Source: Tetmemena sp. SeJ-2015 (taxonomy: Eukaryota > Ciliophora > Spirotrichea > Sporadotrichida > Oxytrichidae). Taken from it: a stretch of 57,117 nt of DNA. Under the pieces are notes generated by a model. That model was not told where the DNA came from and did no database searches. It saw only the letters and a list, made by a program, of their open reading frames with translations. A program made the position numbers and the translations under genes. Below are positions 1 to 8,802 of the stretch, one piece after another (position 1 is the stretch's first letter; every line of letters begins with the position of its first letter). The stretch lies in assembly GCA_027382625.1 (NCBI GenBank), contig JAJKFJ010022877.1:1-57117 (forward strand), written 5' to 3'.

Positions 1-409
1 TGTTGCTGTAGATACTCGTCCATCCAGGCATAGTTGCTTCCATTTCTGATGTCGAGAGGGCATACCAGAGACTGCCCACACGATTATCCATAGAGGGTGT
101 TCAGCTAAAAGCAATTTATTTAAAATATTATAATACCTTTTGATTAAAGCCAATCTGAGAACACTAGCCAGGCATTAGGTTATTTATGCATTTCAAAGAA
201 GGACAAGTAATTATTTAGCTGTTCACTATCTTAGCATTCAATAAAACAGCAACTGCAATCCAAAATCCAGAACTGGCTTTTGCTCTACTTATTTAAAATT
301 GTTCCATTTAAATTTAAATAATTTCCAATTTCATTAAATCATTTAAACTCATAAAGAATGGTAATAAGTAATACAAAAAATATAAATAATTACACCTACT
401 ATCGCAATA

Positions 410-1916
410 ATGGTCAAGGTCAAAACTATTTGCAGAAACGAGAAGGAATACCAAAAGCAAACTAACAATGACTTGCTCAAGGTCTATAGAAATCCCTCAC
501 AGACTGTTCTTCACCCTTTCTAGAAAGCCAGAGAGTACTAAAGAGCACTCAACGCAGCAAAACTAGAGAAAATATTTGCCAAGCCTTTTATAGAAGCACT
601 TGATGACCACTCTGATGGAATTACTTGCATGGCCAAGAGTATTTTAATTTCTTATCTTTGAATAGACATAGCTTGGTGGATGTATTATCGGGTAGTGCAG
701 ACGGAGAAATAATTCTGTGGAATATGAGTGAAAGAAAGTCCAAGTTCATTATAAATGCACATGCTAATTTTGTGAGAGGAGTTTCCTTTGCCAATAACAA
801 ACCACTAAGTGCAGACACTATCTTTGTTTCGTCAGGAGATGACAAGAAGGTGCAGATCTGGTCTCTCTCGAGTATTAAATAACAGTATGAGAAGAACGAG
901 GGACTGAAGGGCTTTAAGAACTACACTCCCAAGGCTTCATTCTTGTCTAAATCCTTGCTTCATAACATCGACCACTCTTATGAGCAAGACTTGTTTGCCA
1001 CTGCTGGCTCAGTAGTGCAGATCTGGTCCTATGAGAGGTCAACTCCTATCCAGTCGTTCGAGTGGGGAGTAGACACAGTAACCAAGGTTAAGTTCAATCC
1101 CTCAGAAACTAACGTCATTGCGAGTGTTTCCTTGGACAGGTCTATAGTTCTCTACGATGTGAGAGGCAATACTGCTCTCCAAAAGATCTCCATGAAGAAC
1201 AAGAGCTCTGCCATTTGCTGGAACCCATATGAGCCTTTGAACTTTGTGGTTGGGAATGAGAATTCAAACTGCTACACATTCGATATGAGAAAATTAGATC
1301 AGGCCAAGATGATTCATAAGGATCACATCCAAGCAGTACTAGACATCGACTTCGCTCCAACAGGCAGAGAGTTTGTCACAGCTAGCTTCGACAAAACTAA
1401 ACCAATCACTTTAAAGTATCATTAAATATTATGAAAGAGAATAGTGTTTATAAGAGTATTCCCATTCAATGACGGTAGGTCTAGGGAAGTGTATCACACC
1501 AAGAGAATGCAGCAAGTCAACTCCATTATTTACTCCATGGACAATAACTACATCTTCTCTGGGTCTGAGGACACTAATGTTAGAATTTGGAAATCGCACG
1601 CTGCTGATTCCATTAAACCTCTGTTGCCTAGAGAGAAGGAGAAGTTGGCTTACAACGAAAAACTAAAGAAGAAGTACAAGTACAACTCAGAGATCAAGAG
1701 GATACTCAGACACAGACACCTTCCTAAGTTAAATCTTTTAAGTTCATTGCAAAGAAGAAGAAGCTAAGACAGACTCAGAAGATAAGCCATGTAAACTATT
1801 TGTTTTCTTTATTAAGCTAGTTCAAGAAAATCCAAAACATCAGGAGCAACAACAGAGTACAAGATGCTCCATACATTCCAGAGAGGAAGAAGGACTTAGA
1901 TGTCAATATGGATTGA
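410..1916 (+). CDS. DCAF13: DCAF13/Sof1 WD40 protein, arm-1 copy, with three IESs and one intron
   Basis: WD40 protein of the small-subunit processome (yeast Sof1, human DCAF13), needed for 18S rRNA maturation in the nucleolus; DCAF13 is also a CUL4 adaptor. The N-terminus has the family pattern: VKTICRNEKEY, then LHPFQKAREYQRALNAAKLE (two glutamines come from TAG/TAA), then FAKPFIEALDDHSDGITCMAK. WD repeats follow, then the C-terminal IPERKKD motif of Sof1. Removing IESs at 638-663, 1398-1448 and 1725-1738 and a 30-nt GT-AG intron at 1791-1820 leaves one frame of 462 codons (461 aa), close to the family's usual 440-490 aa. The start is the first ATG giving the conserved N-terminus; the stop is TGA. 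It converges on the aldo-keto reductase fragment. Family identity is very secure. Confidence 0.95.
638..663 (+). other. IES, 26 bp, pointer AG (DCAF13 arm 1)
   Basis: AG at 638-639 repeats at 664-665. Removal joins CMAK to RHSLVDVLSG, as expected for Sof1. The insert contains an in-frame TGA. The pointer is only 2 bp, so the exact boundary is less certain than for longer pointers. Confidence 0.8.
1398..1448 (+). other. IES, 51 bp, pointer TA (DCAF13 arm 1)
   Basis: TA at 1398-1399 repeats at 1449-1450. Removal joins TASFDKT to IRVFPFNDGRSREVY, which is the continuous WD-repeat sequence of the family. Confidence 0.9.
1725..1738 (+). other. IES, 14 bp, pointer TAAGTT (DCAF13 arm 1)
   Basis: TAAGTT at 1725-1730 repeats at 1739-1744. 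Removal joins RHRHLPK to FIAKKKKLRQ in frame. The arm-2 insert is also 14 bp but has a different interior and a shorter pointer (TAAG). Confidence 0.9.
1791..1820 (+). other. Spliceosomal intron, 30 nt (DCAF13 arm 1)
   Basis: Begins GTAAAC and ends GCTAG. Splicing gives SHFKKIQN leading into the conserved C-terminus. The unspliced frame is also open, so this rests on GT-AG ends and family fit. Confidence 0.6.
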
Positions 1917-2123
1917 TCTCTGCTCATCAATACAGTTAATTAAAAACTCATTTCACCTTTCATATGATAAAGATAAATAAGTATAGAGGTCAGAATTGAG
2001 GGTTCGACTTTAATTAATAGGAGGAATAATTATGCTAGTTCGAAGAGAATAAAGTTGTGGACGAAATTTTAAGTAGTAATAAATAGGCGTTTAGCAGATG
2101 TAAAGATATTTGGTTGATTTTTA

Positions 2124-2567
2124 TCACTGCTTGTCAAAGATTGCGTATTGTCTTCTGGGCTTGTTAGGAGTGAAGGTTCTTCCATTCAACAATAACATGA
2201 AAGAATGATGACTTATTCTTATAGATTTTATGATTAATGGATGGCTGGGGTTGGTTTCCGAGGATGGTGTTGATTCTGGATTCGATTTCAGGAGTCCACT
2301 TCTTGTAAAGCTCAAGGGCCTTAAGGTTCTCGTCAACATACCCTACCTTGGAAAATCCAAGGATCAAGGTGCTAACATCTTTGCTGGCAAGTGCCCATGC
2401 GATAGCCAACTGAGTCTGAGTGTAACCAAGTTCTTAGGAAAGTTGAGCCAACTCGTTCAAGGCCTTCACGTTCTTTTCTCATTATAATCAATCATAGAGA
2501 CTACCATATATTAATTTCTCTCTTATCAGCAGAGAAGAAAGCTTCCCACACTTGATCCTTGAAGCCA
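2124..2567 (-). pseudogene. Aldo-keto reductase (Kv-beta-like) 3' fragment, arm 1
   Basis: C-terminal part of an aldo-keto reductase of the voltage-gated K+ channel beta-subunit type. Segments in order: FKDQVWEAFFSADKRE (about 2518-2567), then EKNVKALNELAQL, then the conserved helix TQTQLAIAWALASKDVSTLI and LGFSKVGYVDENLKALE, then the tail TFTPNKPRRQYAIFDKQ and TGA at 2124-2126. An IES at 2187-2235 splits the tail. The N-terminal barrel with the catalytic Tyr and Lys is not in the window, so this copy is truncated at the palindrome centre. It may be an unfinished gene lost at the duplication joint rather than a decayed pseudogene. Confidence 0.85.
2187..2235 (-). other. IES, 49 bp, pointer AAT (aldo-keto reductase arm 1)
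   Basis: On the minus strand AAT flanks the insert (plus-strand ATT at 2184-2186 and 2233-2235). Removal joins GNQPQPSIN to GRTFTPNKPRRQ in frame. Confidence 0.85.
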
Positions 2568-2599
2568 GAGAAAAAAATTAATTATGTTTCATATTGTTT

Positions 2600-2960
2600 A
2601 ATTGAGAAAAGAACATCAAGGCCTTGAACGAGTTGGCTCAACTTGCCTAGGAACTTGGTTACACTCAGACTCAGTTGGCTATCGCATGGGCACTTGCCAG
2701 CAAAGATGTGAGCACCTTGATCCTTGGATTCTCCAAGGTAGGTTATGTTGACGAGAACCTCAAGGCCCTTGAGCTTTACAAGAAGTGGACTCCTGAAATC
2801 GAATCCAGAATCAACACCATCCTCGGAAACCAACCCCAGCCATCCATTAATCATAAAATCTATAAGAATAAGTCATCATTTTTTCATGTTATTGTTGAAT
2901 GGAAGAACCTTCACTCCTAACAAGCCCAGAAGACAATACGCAATCTTTGACAAGCAGTGA
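2600..2960 (+). pseudogene. Aldo-keto reductase (Kv-beta-like) 3' fragment, arm 2
   Basis: Mirror copy of the arm-1 fragment. It begins near the palindrome centre with EKNIKALNELAQL and ends YAIFDKQ with TGA at 2958-2960. The FKDQVWEAFF segment of arm 1 is absent here, so this copy is shorter. One IES (2849-2897) interrupts it. Upstream there is only AT-rich spacer, so no complete enzyme can be assembled from this arm. Confidence 0.85.
2849..2897 (+). other. IES, 49 bp, pointer AAT (aldo-keto reductase arm 2)
   Basis: AAT at 2849-2851 repeats at 2898-2900. Removal restores PQPSIN-GRTFTPNK. Confidence 0.85.
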
Positions 2961-3177
2961 TAAAAATCAACCAAATATCTTTACATCTGCTGAACGCCTA
3001 TTTATTACTACTTAAAATTTCGTCCACAACTTTATTCTCTTCGAACTAGCATAATTATTGCTCTTATCAATTAAAGTCGAACCCTCATTTCTGACAGCTT
3101 TTCTTATATATCATTAACCATTTTGAAAGAGATGAAGGTGAAATAAGTTTTTAATTAAATGCTTGGTTTGACAGAGA

Positions 3178-4684
3178 TCAATCCATATTGACATCTAAGT
3201 CCTTCTTCCTCTCTGGGATATATGGAGCATCCTGGACTCTGTTGTTACTCCTAATGTTTTGGATTTTCTTGAACTAGCTTAATAAAGAAAACAAATAGTT
3301 CACATGGCTTATCTTCTGAGTCTGTCTTAGCTTCTTCTTCTTTGCAATGAACTTAAAAAACTAATCTTAGGAAGGTGTCTGTGTCTAAGTATCCTCTTGA
3401 TCTCTGAGTTGTACTTGTACTTCTTCTTTAGTTTTTCGTTGTATGCCAGCTTCTCCTTCTCTCTAGGCAGCAGAGGTTTAATGGAATCAGCAGCGTGCGA
3501 TTTCCAAATTCTAACATTAGTGTCCTCAGACCCAGAGAAGATGTAGTTGTTGTCCATGGAGTAAATAATGGAGTTGACTTGCTGCATTCTCTTAGTGTGG
3601 TACACTTCCCTAGACCTGCCGTCATTGAATGGGAATACTCTTATAAACACTTAACCCTTTCATAATATTTAATGATACTTTAAAATGATTGGTTTAGTTT
3701 TGTCGAAGCTAGCAGTGACAAACTCTCTGCCTGTAGGAGCGAAGTCGATGTCTAATACTGCTTGTATGTGATCCTTATGAATCATCTTAGCCTGATCTAA
3801 TTTTCTCATATCGAAGGTGTAGCAGTTAGAGTTCTCATTCCCTACCACAAAGTTCAGAGGCTCATAAGGGTTCCAGCAAATGGCAGAGCTCTTGTTCTTC
3901 ATCGAGATCTTTTGGAGAGCTGTATTGCCTCTCACATCGTAGAGGACGATAGACCTGTCCAAGGAAACACTCGCAATCACATTAGTCTCTGAGGGATTGA
4001 ACTTAACCTTGGTTACTGTGTCTACTCCCCACTCGAACGACTGAATAGGAGTTGACCTCTCATAGGACCAGATCTGCACTACGGAGCCAGCAGTGGCAAA
4101 CAAGTCTTGCTCATAAGAGTGGTCAATGTTGTGAAGCAAGGATTTAGACAAGAATGAAGCCTTGGGAGTGTAGTTCTTAAAGCCCTTCAATCCCTCGTTC
4201 TTCTCATACTGTTATTTAATACTCGACAGAGACCAAATCTGCACTTTCTTGTCATCTCCTGACGAAACAAAGATAGTGTCCGCACTTAGTGGTTTGTTAT
4301 TGGCAAAGGAAACTCCTCTCACAAAATTAGCATGAGCGTTTATGATGAACTTGGACTTTCTCTCACTCATATTCCATAGAATTATTTCTCCGTCTGCACT
4401 ACCCGATAATACATCCACCAAGCTATGTCTATTCAAAGATAAGAAATTAAAATACTCTTGGCCATGCAAGTAATTCCATCAGAGTGGTCATCAAGTGCTT
4501 CTATAAAAGGCTTGGCAAATATTTTCTCTAGCTTTGCTGCGTTGAGTGCTCTTTAATACTCTCTGGCTTTCTAGAAAGGGTGAAGAACAGTCTGTGAGGG
4601 ATTTCTATAGACCTTGAGCAAGTCATTATTAGTCTGTTTTTGGTATTCCTTCTCGTTTCTGCAAATAGTTTTGACCTTGACCAT
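3178..4684 (-). CDS. DCAF13: DCAF13/Sof1 WD40 protein, arm-2 copy, with three IESs
   Basis: Second copy of the processome WD40 protein, in mirror orientation. Start (CAT at 4682-4684), stop (TCA at 3178-3180) and all coding segments match arm 1. IESs lie at the same three coding positions: 4431-4456 (AG), 3646-3696 (TA) and 3356-3369 (TAAG). Interiors and the last pointer differ from arm 1 while codons are nearly unchanged. Both copies look intact after IES removal, so both could give somatic genes. It lies head to head with the cysteine-rich gene that starts near 4985, with about 300 bp between for a divergent promoter. Confidence 0.93.
3356..3369 (-). other. IES, 14 bp, pointer TAAG (DCAF13 arm 2)
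   Basis: Plus-strand CTTA at 3352-3355 and 3366-3369 flank the insert. Removal restores HLPK-FIAKKKK. Same site as 1725-1738 with a different interior. Confidence 0.85.
3646..3696 (-). other. IES, 51 bp, pointer TA (DCAF13 arm 2)
   Basis: TA at 3644-3645 and 3695-3696 flank the insert. Removal restores SFDKT-IRVFPFNDG, as in arm 1. Confidence 0.88.
4431..4456 (-). other. IES, 26 bp, pointer AG (DCAF13 arm 2)
   Basis: Plus-strand CT at 4429-4430 and 4455-4456. Same place and length as the 638-663 IES. Confidence 0.8.
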
Positions 4685-4984
4685 TATTGCGATAGTAGAG
4701 TATAATTATTTATAATTTTTGTATTACTTATGACTATTCTTTATGAGTGAAATGATTTAATGAGAATGGAAATTATTTAAATTTAAATGGAACAATTTTA
4801 AATAAGCAGAGCAAAATCCAGTTCTAGATTTTGGATTGCAGTTGCTGTTTTATTGAATGCTGGGACAGTTAACAGCTAAATAATTACTTGCCCTTCTTTG
4901 AAATGCATAAACAACCTAATGCCTGGCTAGTGTTCTCAGATTGGCTTCAATCAGAAGGTATTATAATATTTTAAATAAATTGCT

Positions 4985-6431
4985 TTTAGCTGAACACCCT
5001 CTATGGATAATCGTGTGGACAGTCTCTGGTATGCCCTCTCGACATCAGAAACGGAAGCAACTATGCCTGGATGGACGAGTATCTCCAGCAACAAACTTAA
5101 TATCTTATTTCATTTAACTTCATCCACCTATATATCAGGTACATATTTAGAGAGCTTTAAAATATTTAGTACAGCCGAATTCCTCAACCATCAAAAGGAA
5201 AAAAACAGCTGGTTATTGCATTGATGCCTCAAGCTACTAATAAAATTTATACCCAGGAAGAGAATGCACAGACTCTTATCAGTGTCAATCTCTTAACTGC
5301 GTTGAAGGTATTTGCTCAGGGCTTCCACTTGATCATAATTGCCAGAGCACTAGTGATTGCGATGTGGGTCTCTACTGCTCAATCTCATCGACATGGCCTT
5401 TCCTGTCCGTTTGCTCACCACTGAAAACTTCCTTATAAATTTGCAAGAGCGATTACGAGTGTGGAGTAGATTAGTTCTGCTGGTATGCAAACAGCGCTGA
5501 GAAGATTACAAATATAACCAGATGCTTGCCAGTGTATTCTTAAGCAGATGGAAGTCTGTTTGGGTGGTCGAGAGTCATAAACAAAACTACGGGGAAACCT
5601 GCAACTGATACACTCAACATTTAGATGGAAGACTTTTAGCAAAATGGAAAGTATTGCTAGAGTGGCCTTGCGCATCCTGTGGATGATAATACTGCGAGGT
5701 GCTCCAAGGCATCGCAAATCAGGGGATACCCTTCTTCAGCATCTACGACGGCCACTACATTGGTTGCTCCTTACTAATGCTCTCCGTTGAATCTTTTTAT
5801 AAAATTATAAAATTATCATCAAGCAAAAGCTGAATTAAATTAATGATTTAATCGATCTAATTAAATAACTTCATTTACAAATGTTCTAATTAAAAAAGCT
5901 TATTAATCGTTAAAATTAAGGATTTGAATCTAAGTAATCCTTGCACAATACAGATAGACAAATCAAACCTGACGTCAACCCAACTAACCTATGCAAACTT
6001 AGGAAAGAGAAGCGTGATCCAAGTGTTCTGCTAGTGCTCTCTATCTTCAGGAGACATATAAAATACGGGCTACTGTGGAAGTGTGATTGGCACAGATATC
6101 TATAGACAGAGTAAAGCCTACTTCAGGACTATGGTGTTGACATCACAATGCCATACACTTGATCGATATAACTTTAGAGCGCAAAAGGAGCAGTGTGGGT
6201 TAGGGAATACAACAGCTGGTCAAACTTCTTGGAAATTGGCAGTTGACTCTTAATACAATGTAACTCACTGGCCCTATTTTATTTTATCTTCATGATGATA
6301 CCATTTACAACTGTCTATTTAACATCCTCGCAGACAGCTACTACAACCTCAATCAAAGTTTTTCTAGTTGGCTGCAAGTTTCCTCTATCTCTTATTTTAT
6401 CTCTGTTGTACTGCTTATTTCTTAATTATGA
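4985..6431 (+). CDS. Cysteine-rich secreted or surface protein, Dickkopf-like Cys pattern, with IESs
   Basis: The exact family is not recognised, but this is clearly an extracellular-type protein. Repeated paired cysteines appear in several MDSs: CECTDS-like PGRECTDSYQCQSLNCVEG, then CQSTSDCDVGLYC, then CKSDYECGVDQFCWYAN, with N-glycosylation sequons (NIT, NKT, NVT). The pattern resembles the Cys-rich domains of ciliate surface proteins. A hydrophobic tail (VSSISYFISVVLLISQL, then TGA at 6429-6431) suggests a membrane or GPI anchor. IESs: one mapped at 5787-5923, and one unmapped between about 5093 and 5200. A one-base frame slip near 6276-6285 inside TATTTTATTTTATC may be an indel or micro-IES. 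The 5' part lies in the inverted duplication, so arm 1 (bases 1-110) carries the beginning of a second copy. The start codon is not fixed. Confidence 0.75.
5787..5923 (+). other. IES, 137 bp, pointer TTGAATCT
   Basis: TTGAATCT at 5787-5794 repeats at 5924-5931. Removal gives PYQCSPLNLSNPCTIQ in one frame. The interior is strongly AT-rich. The 8-bp pointer makes the boundaries firm. Confidence 0.95.
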
Positions 6432-6498
6432 ATGTTATGCTTAGTAGATGGTTACAATGAATGAATTTTGAAATGCAGGGTGAAGTTAGTAGTAAAAA

Positions 6499-8698
6499 AT
6501 GAATTAAATTCTTAGCAACAGCAGTTAGAATGGAATGAATCCCTCAATAGACTGCAACTTTTCCAATGCCTAGACTGACCAGTACTCGATCAAGTCCTCT
6601 CAGTAATCTCAAATGGCTCTTCCTATAAGAACATAGCCAGCTAAAATTTTGATAACTAATAAGACTCCCAAGCCAACGTGCTTTCACAATCTAAAAAGCT
6701 AGATGTACTTGGCGGAGGATGCTCCATTAACTCAGAGAGAAATACCTTATCAATCCTCAAACCAGTTTACTCTCAACAACTAAAACATCAACACACAAAA
6801 TCATGTTGCTAAAAGAAGTGAAAAACCAGCAGATGAATATATCAGACAAGACAGGGGGTCTTAAAATATACCTAATTCCAGATAAACAGAGAGTTTAAAT
6901 CAAAATCTATCATTTTATATTGTTTGCGGCACAGCACACAAGAGGAATAGAAACAAAGCAGCCATCAAAGACTAATTCAAAATGAGCAAGAGTCCCAGCA
7001 AATTATTGTGTCTTCAAGGACTGACGATAACAAAGTCCAAAGGAAGGCTATAAGAACTTCAGTTGAAAATATCAACTTGCAGCAAACAGCAGCTTCCACA
7101 AACTTCATGTCTCCGCAAGTATAAAACTTAGATAATTTGCAAGTATAGTCGCCTTAGACAGAATAGTTAATTAAAAAATCAGCTGTACTTCAAGAGAATA
7201 GCGCAAATCCTAAACCATTAAACAGTGCAAGACCAAAAGAGTCTAAGAATCTAATTAACCTGGAAAATGTATTACTCTCTATATTTTGTAATTACTGGTT
7301 GAAGATAAGTTGTGGACCATCCTGGAATCCTTTAGATATCTACAGCATTAGAGTTCAGGGACTCGAATTTCACTTTTAAATACTGATAATATTCAAACCA
7401 GCTCAGCCAAGAAGCAAGGAGATATCGCTCTACTTTGCGAAGAATGGTGGGAAATCACACACGAAGATAATATCAACTACCTAGACAGATTATTCAAGGA
7501 TGAGGTTGTAAGGAGAAGCGTTCGTTAGTCTATAATTCTTGAATTGCTAAGTGTGACTATTTGCTATGCAATCACCAGTGAGCGTAGCAGTGAGAATGAT
7601 CATCACTTGATTTCTTTGAATACACTAACTAATCTGAAGAATCTACTATTCTACACTCATCAAAATTTCTTAGTCCTAATTGATGTAATCATAAACAGAC
7701 TACCTCCTGAATCTAAGCATAATATCTGGGCCCACTCCCTTCAAGCCATCTTACTGAATAAGAGCTCTAAAAAACTGCTCCACTCCACTTCCAAGGCTGG
7801 TAAAAATGGGGGTATTGCAGACAATGCAGCACCCTTGTTGATTTAGAATAATGAGGCAATCTCAGAACTCCTTAAAAATATCAGCAGGACGAAGGAAGAG
7901 GGAATGAAGACTCAGCTGAATAAACCTGTCTTCTAATGCTGCTTAGGTCTTTTGAAGAAAGTTATTTTTTTAATTACCAAGCATTCAGTATCCCAAGTAA
8001 GAGAACTTTTATTCTCCTAGCTCGAACAGTTCACTACTAGTCTCTTGCAAAAACAAAATCAAATAATAAACCAGAAATCCAATATAGTAGAAGATAAGGA
8101 GGATAGTGATGCCTTACCTGTGGTATATGCACCCTACTTGCCTCCTCTTTCTCTGAGACAATAGGATAAAACTTACACTCTTGTACTAGACTTAGATGAA
8201 ACTCTGATTCACTATTTCGAAATGGGTGCTGAAGGCGGTCACTTTTTAATAAGGCCTGGTGCCGAAAAGTTTTTGAAAGAAATGACTACTCTCTACGAGG
8301 TTGTTATCTTCACAGCTGCTATGCAAGACTACGCAGATTGGGTACTCGATTAATTGGATCCCCATGGGTACATAAAATATAGACTGTATAGGTAGCATGC
8401 CACTCAAACTGGGCCAGTTTTTATAAAGGACTTAAGCAAATTGGGTCGAGACATTTCTCGGGTGATAATTGTTGACAATGTGGCAGAGAACTTCTAAAAC
8501 CAGCCAGACAATGGTATCTTCATTAGAAGTTGGTTTGACGATATGACAGACACAGCCTTGGAAGAACTCGGACCCTTGCTGAAGGAGATAGTAAAGAAGC
8601 AAGTGACAGATGTGAGGGTGGCTCTGAGGAGGTTCAGAGATCAAATGATAGAGCAGTTGGAGAATGGAGTCACGAATCCAGTGATGTCCCTCGACTGA
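6499..8698 (+). CDS. NLI-interacting factor / FCP1-SCP type phosphatase with long N-terminal extension
   Basis: Protein serine/threonine phosphatase of the HAD superfamily (CTDSP/Dullard/TIM50 group). The catalytic motif is TYTLVLDLDETLIHYFE, with nucleophile and acid/base aspartates in DLDET, about two-thirds along. It is followed by FLIRPGAEKFLKEM, FTAAMQDYADWVLDQLDP, KDLSKLGRDISRVIIVDN and the C-terminal WFDDMTDTALEELGPLL. The roughly 540-residue N-terminus is Q/S/N-rich, then helical. Two IESs (6893-6921, 7271-7290) are removed to give 717 codons (716 aa) in one frame. The start is the ATG after an AT-rich leader; the stop is TGA. Substrate cannot be told from sequence; relatives act on the RNA polymerase II tail or on lipin-like targets. 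Confidence 0.93.
6893..6921 (+). other. IES, 29 bp, pointer GTTT
   Basis: GTTT at 6893-6896 repeats at 6922-6925. Removal joins QTESL to RHSTQEEQKQSS in frame. Confidence 0.88.
7271..7290 (+). other. IES, 20 bp, pointer ATTACT
   Basis: ATTACT at 7271-7276 repeats at 7291-7296. Removal joins LENVLL to VEDKLWTILESFRYLQ in frame. Confidence 0.92.
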
Positions 8699-8802
8699 GT
8701 TTAATAAGTTGTAATTATAAATTAGTAGGAGTGAGTGTTGTTGTTGGATAATTGCTTTTAATAATAATCATATTAACAATTTAAAAAAGAAATATAATTA
8801 AA

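Larger units (their letters stand above)
1..5093. repeat. Large inverted duplication (two arms of about 2.5 kb, centre near 2547)
   Basis: Bases 1-2480 are nearly the reverse complement of about 2600-5093. The first bases of the window pair with the sequence ending at 5093, where the arm-2 copy continues into unique sequence. Each arm holds DCAF13 and the tail of an aldo-keto reductase gene in opposite orientation. The centre (about 2490-2600) is not symmetric: an extra aldo-keto reductase segment lies only on the arm-1 side. Coding segments are almost identical between arms, while intergenic stretches (1940-2020 versus 3060-3170) and IES interiors carry indels and substitutions. Because the window begins inside arm 1, the full arm length is unknown. 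It could be a true germline duplication or a join of two alleles in assembly. Confidence 0.93.
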
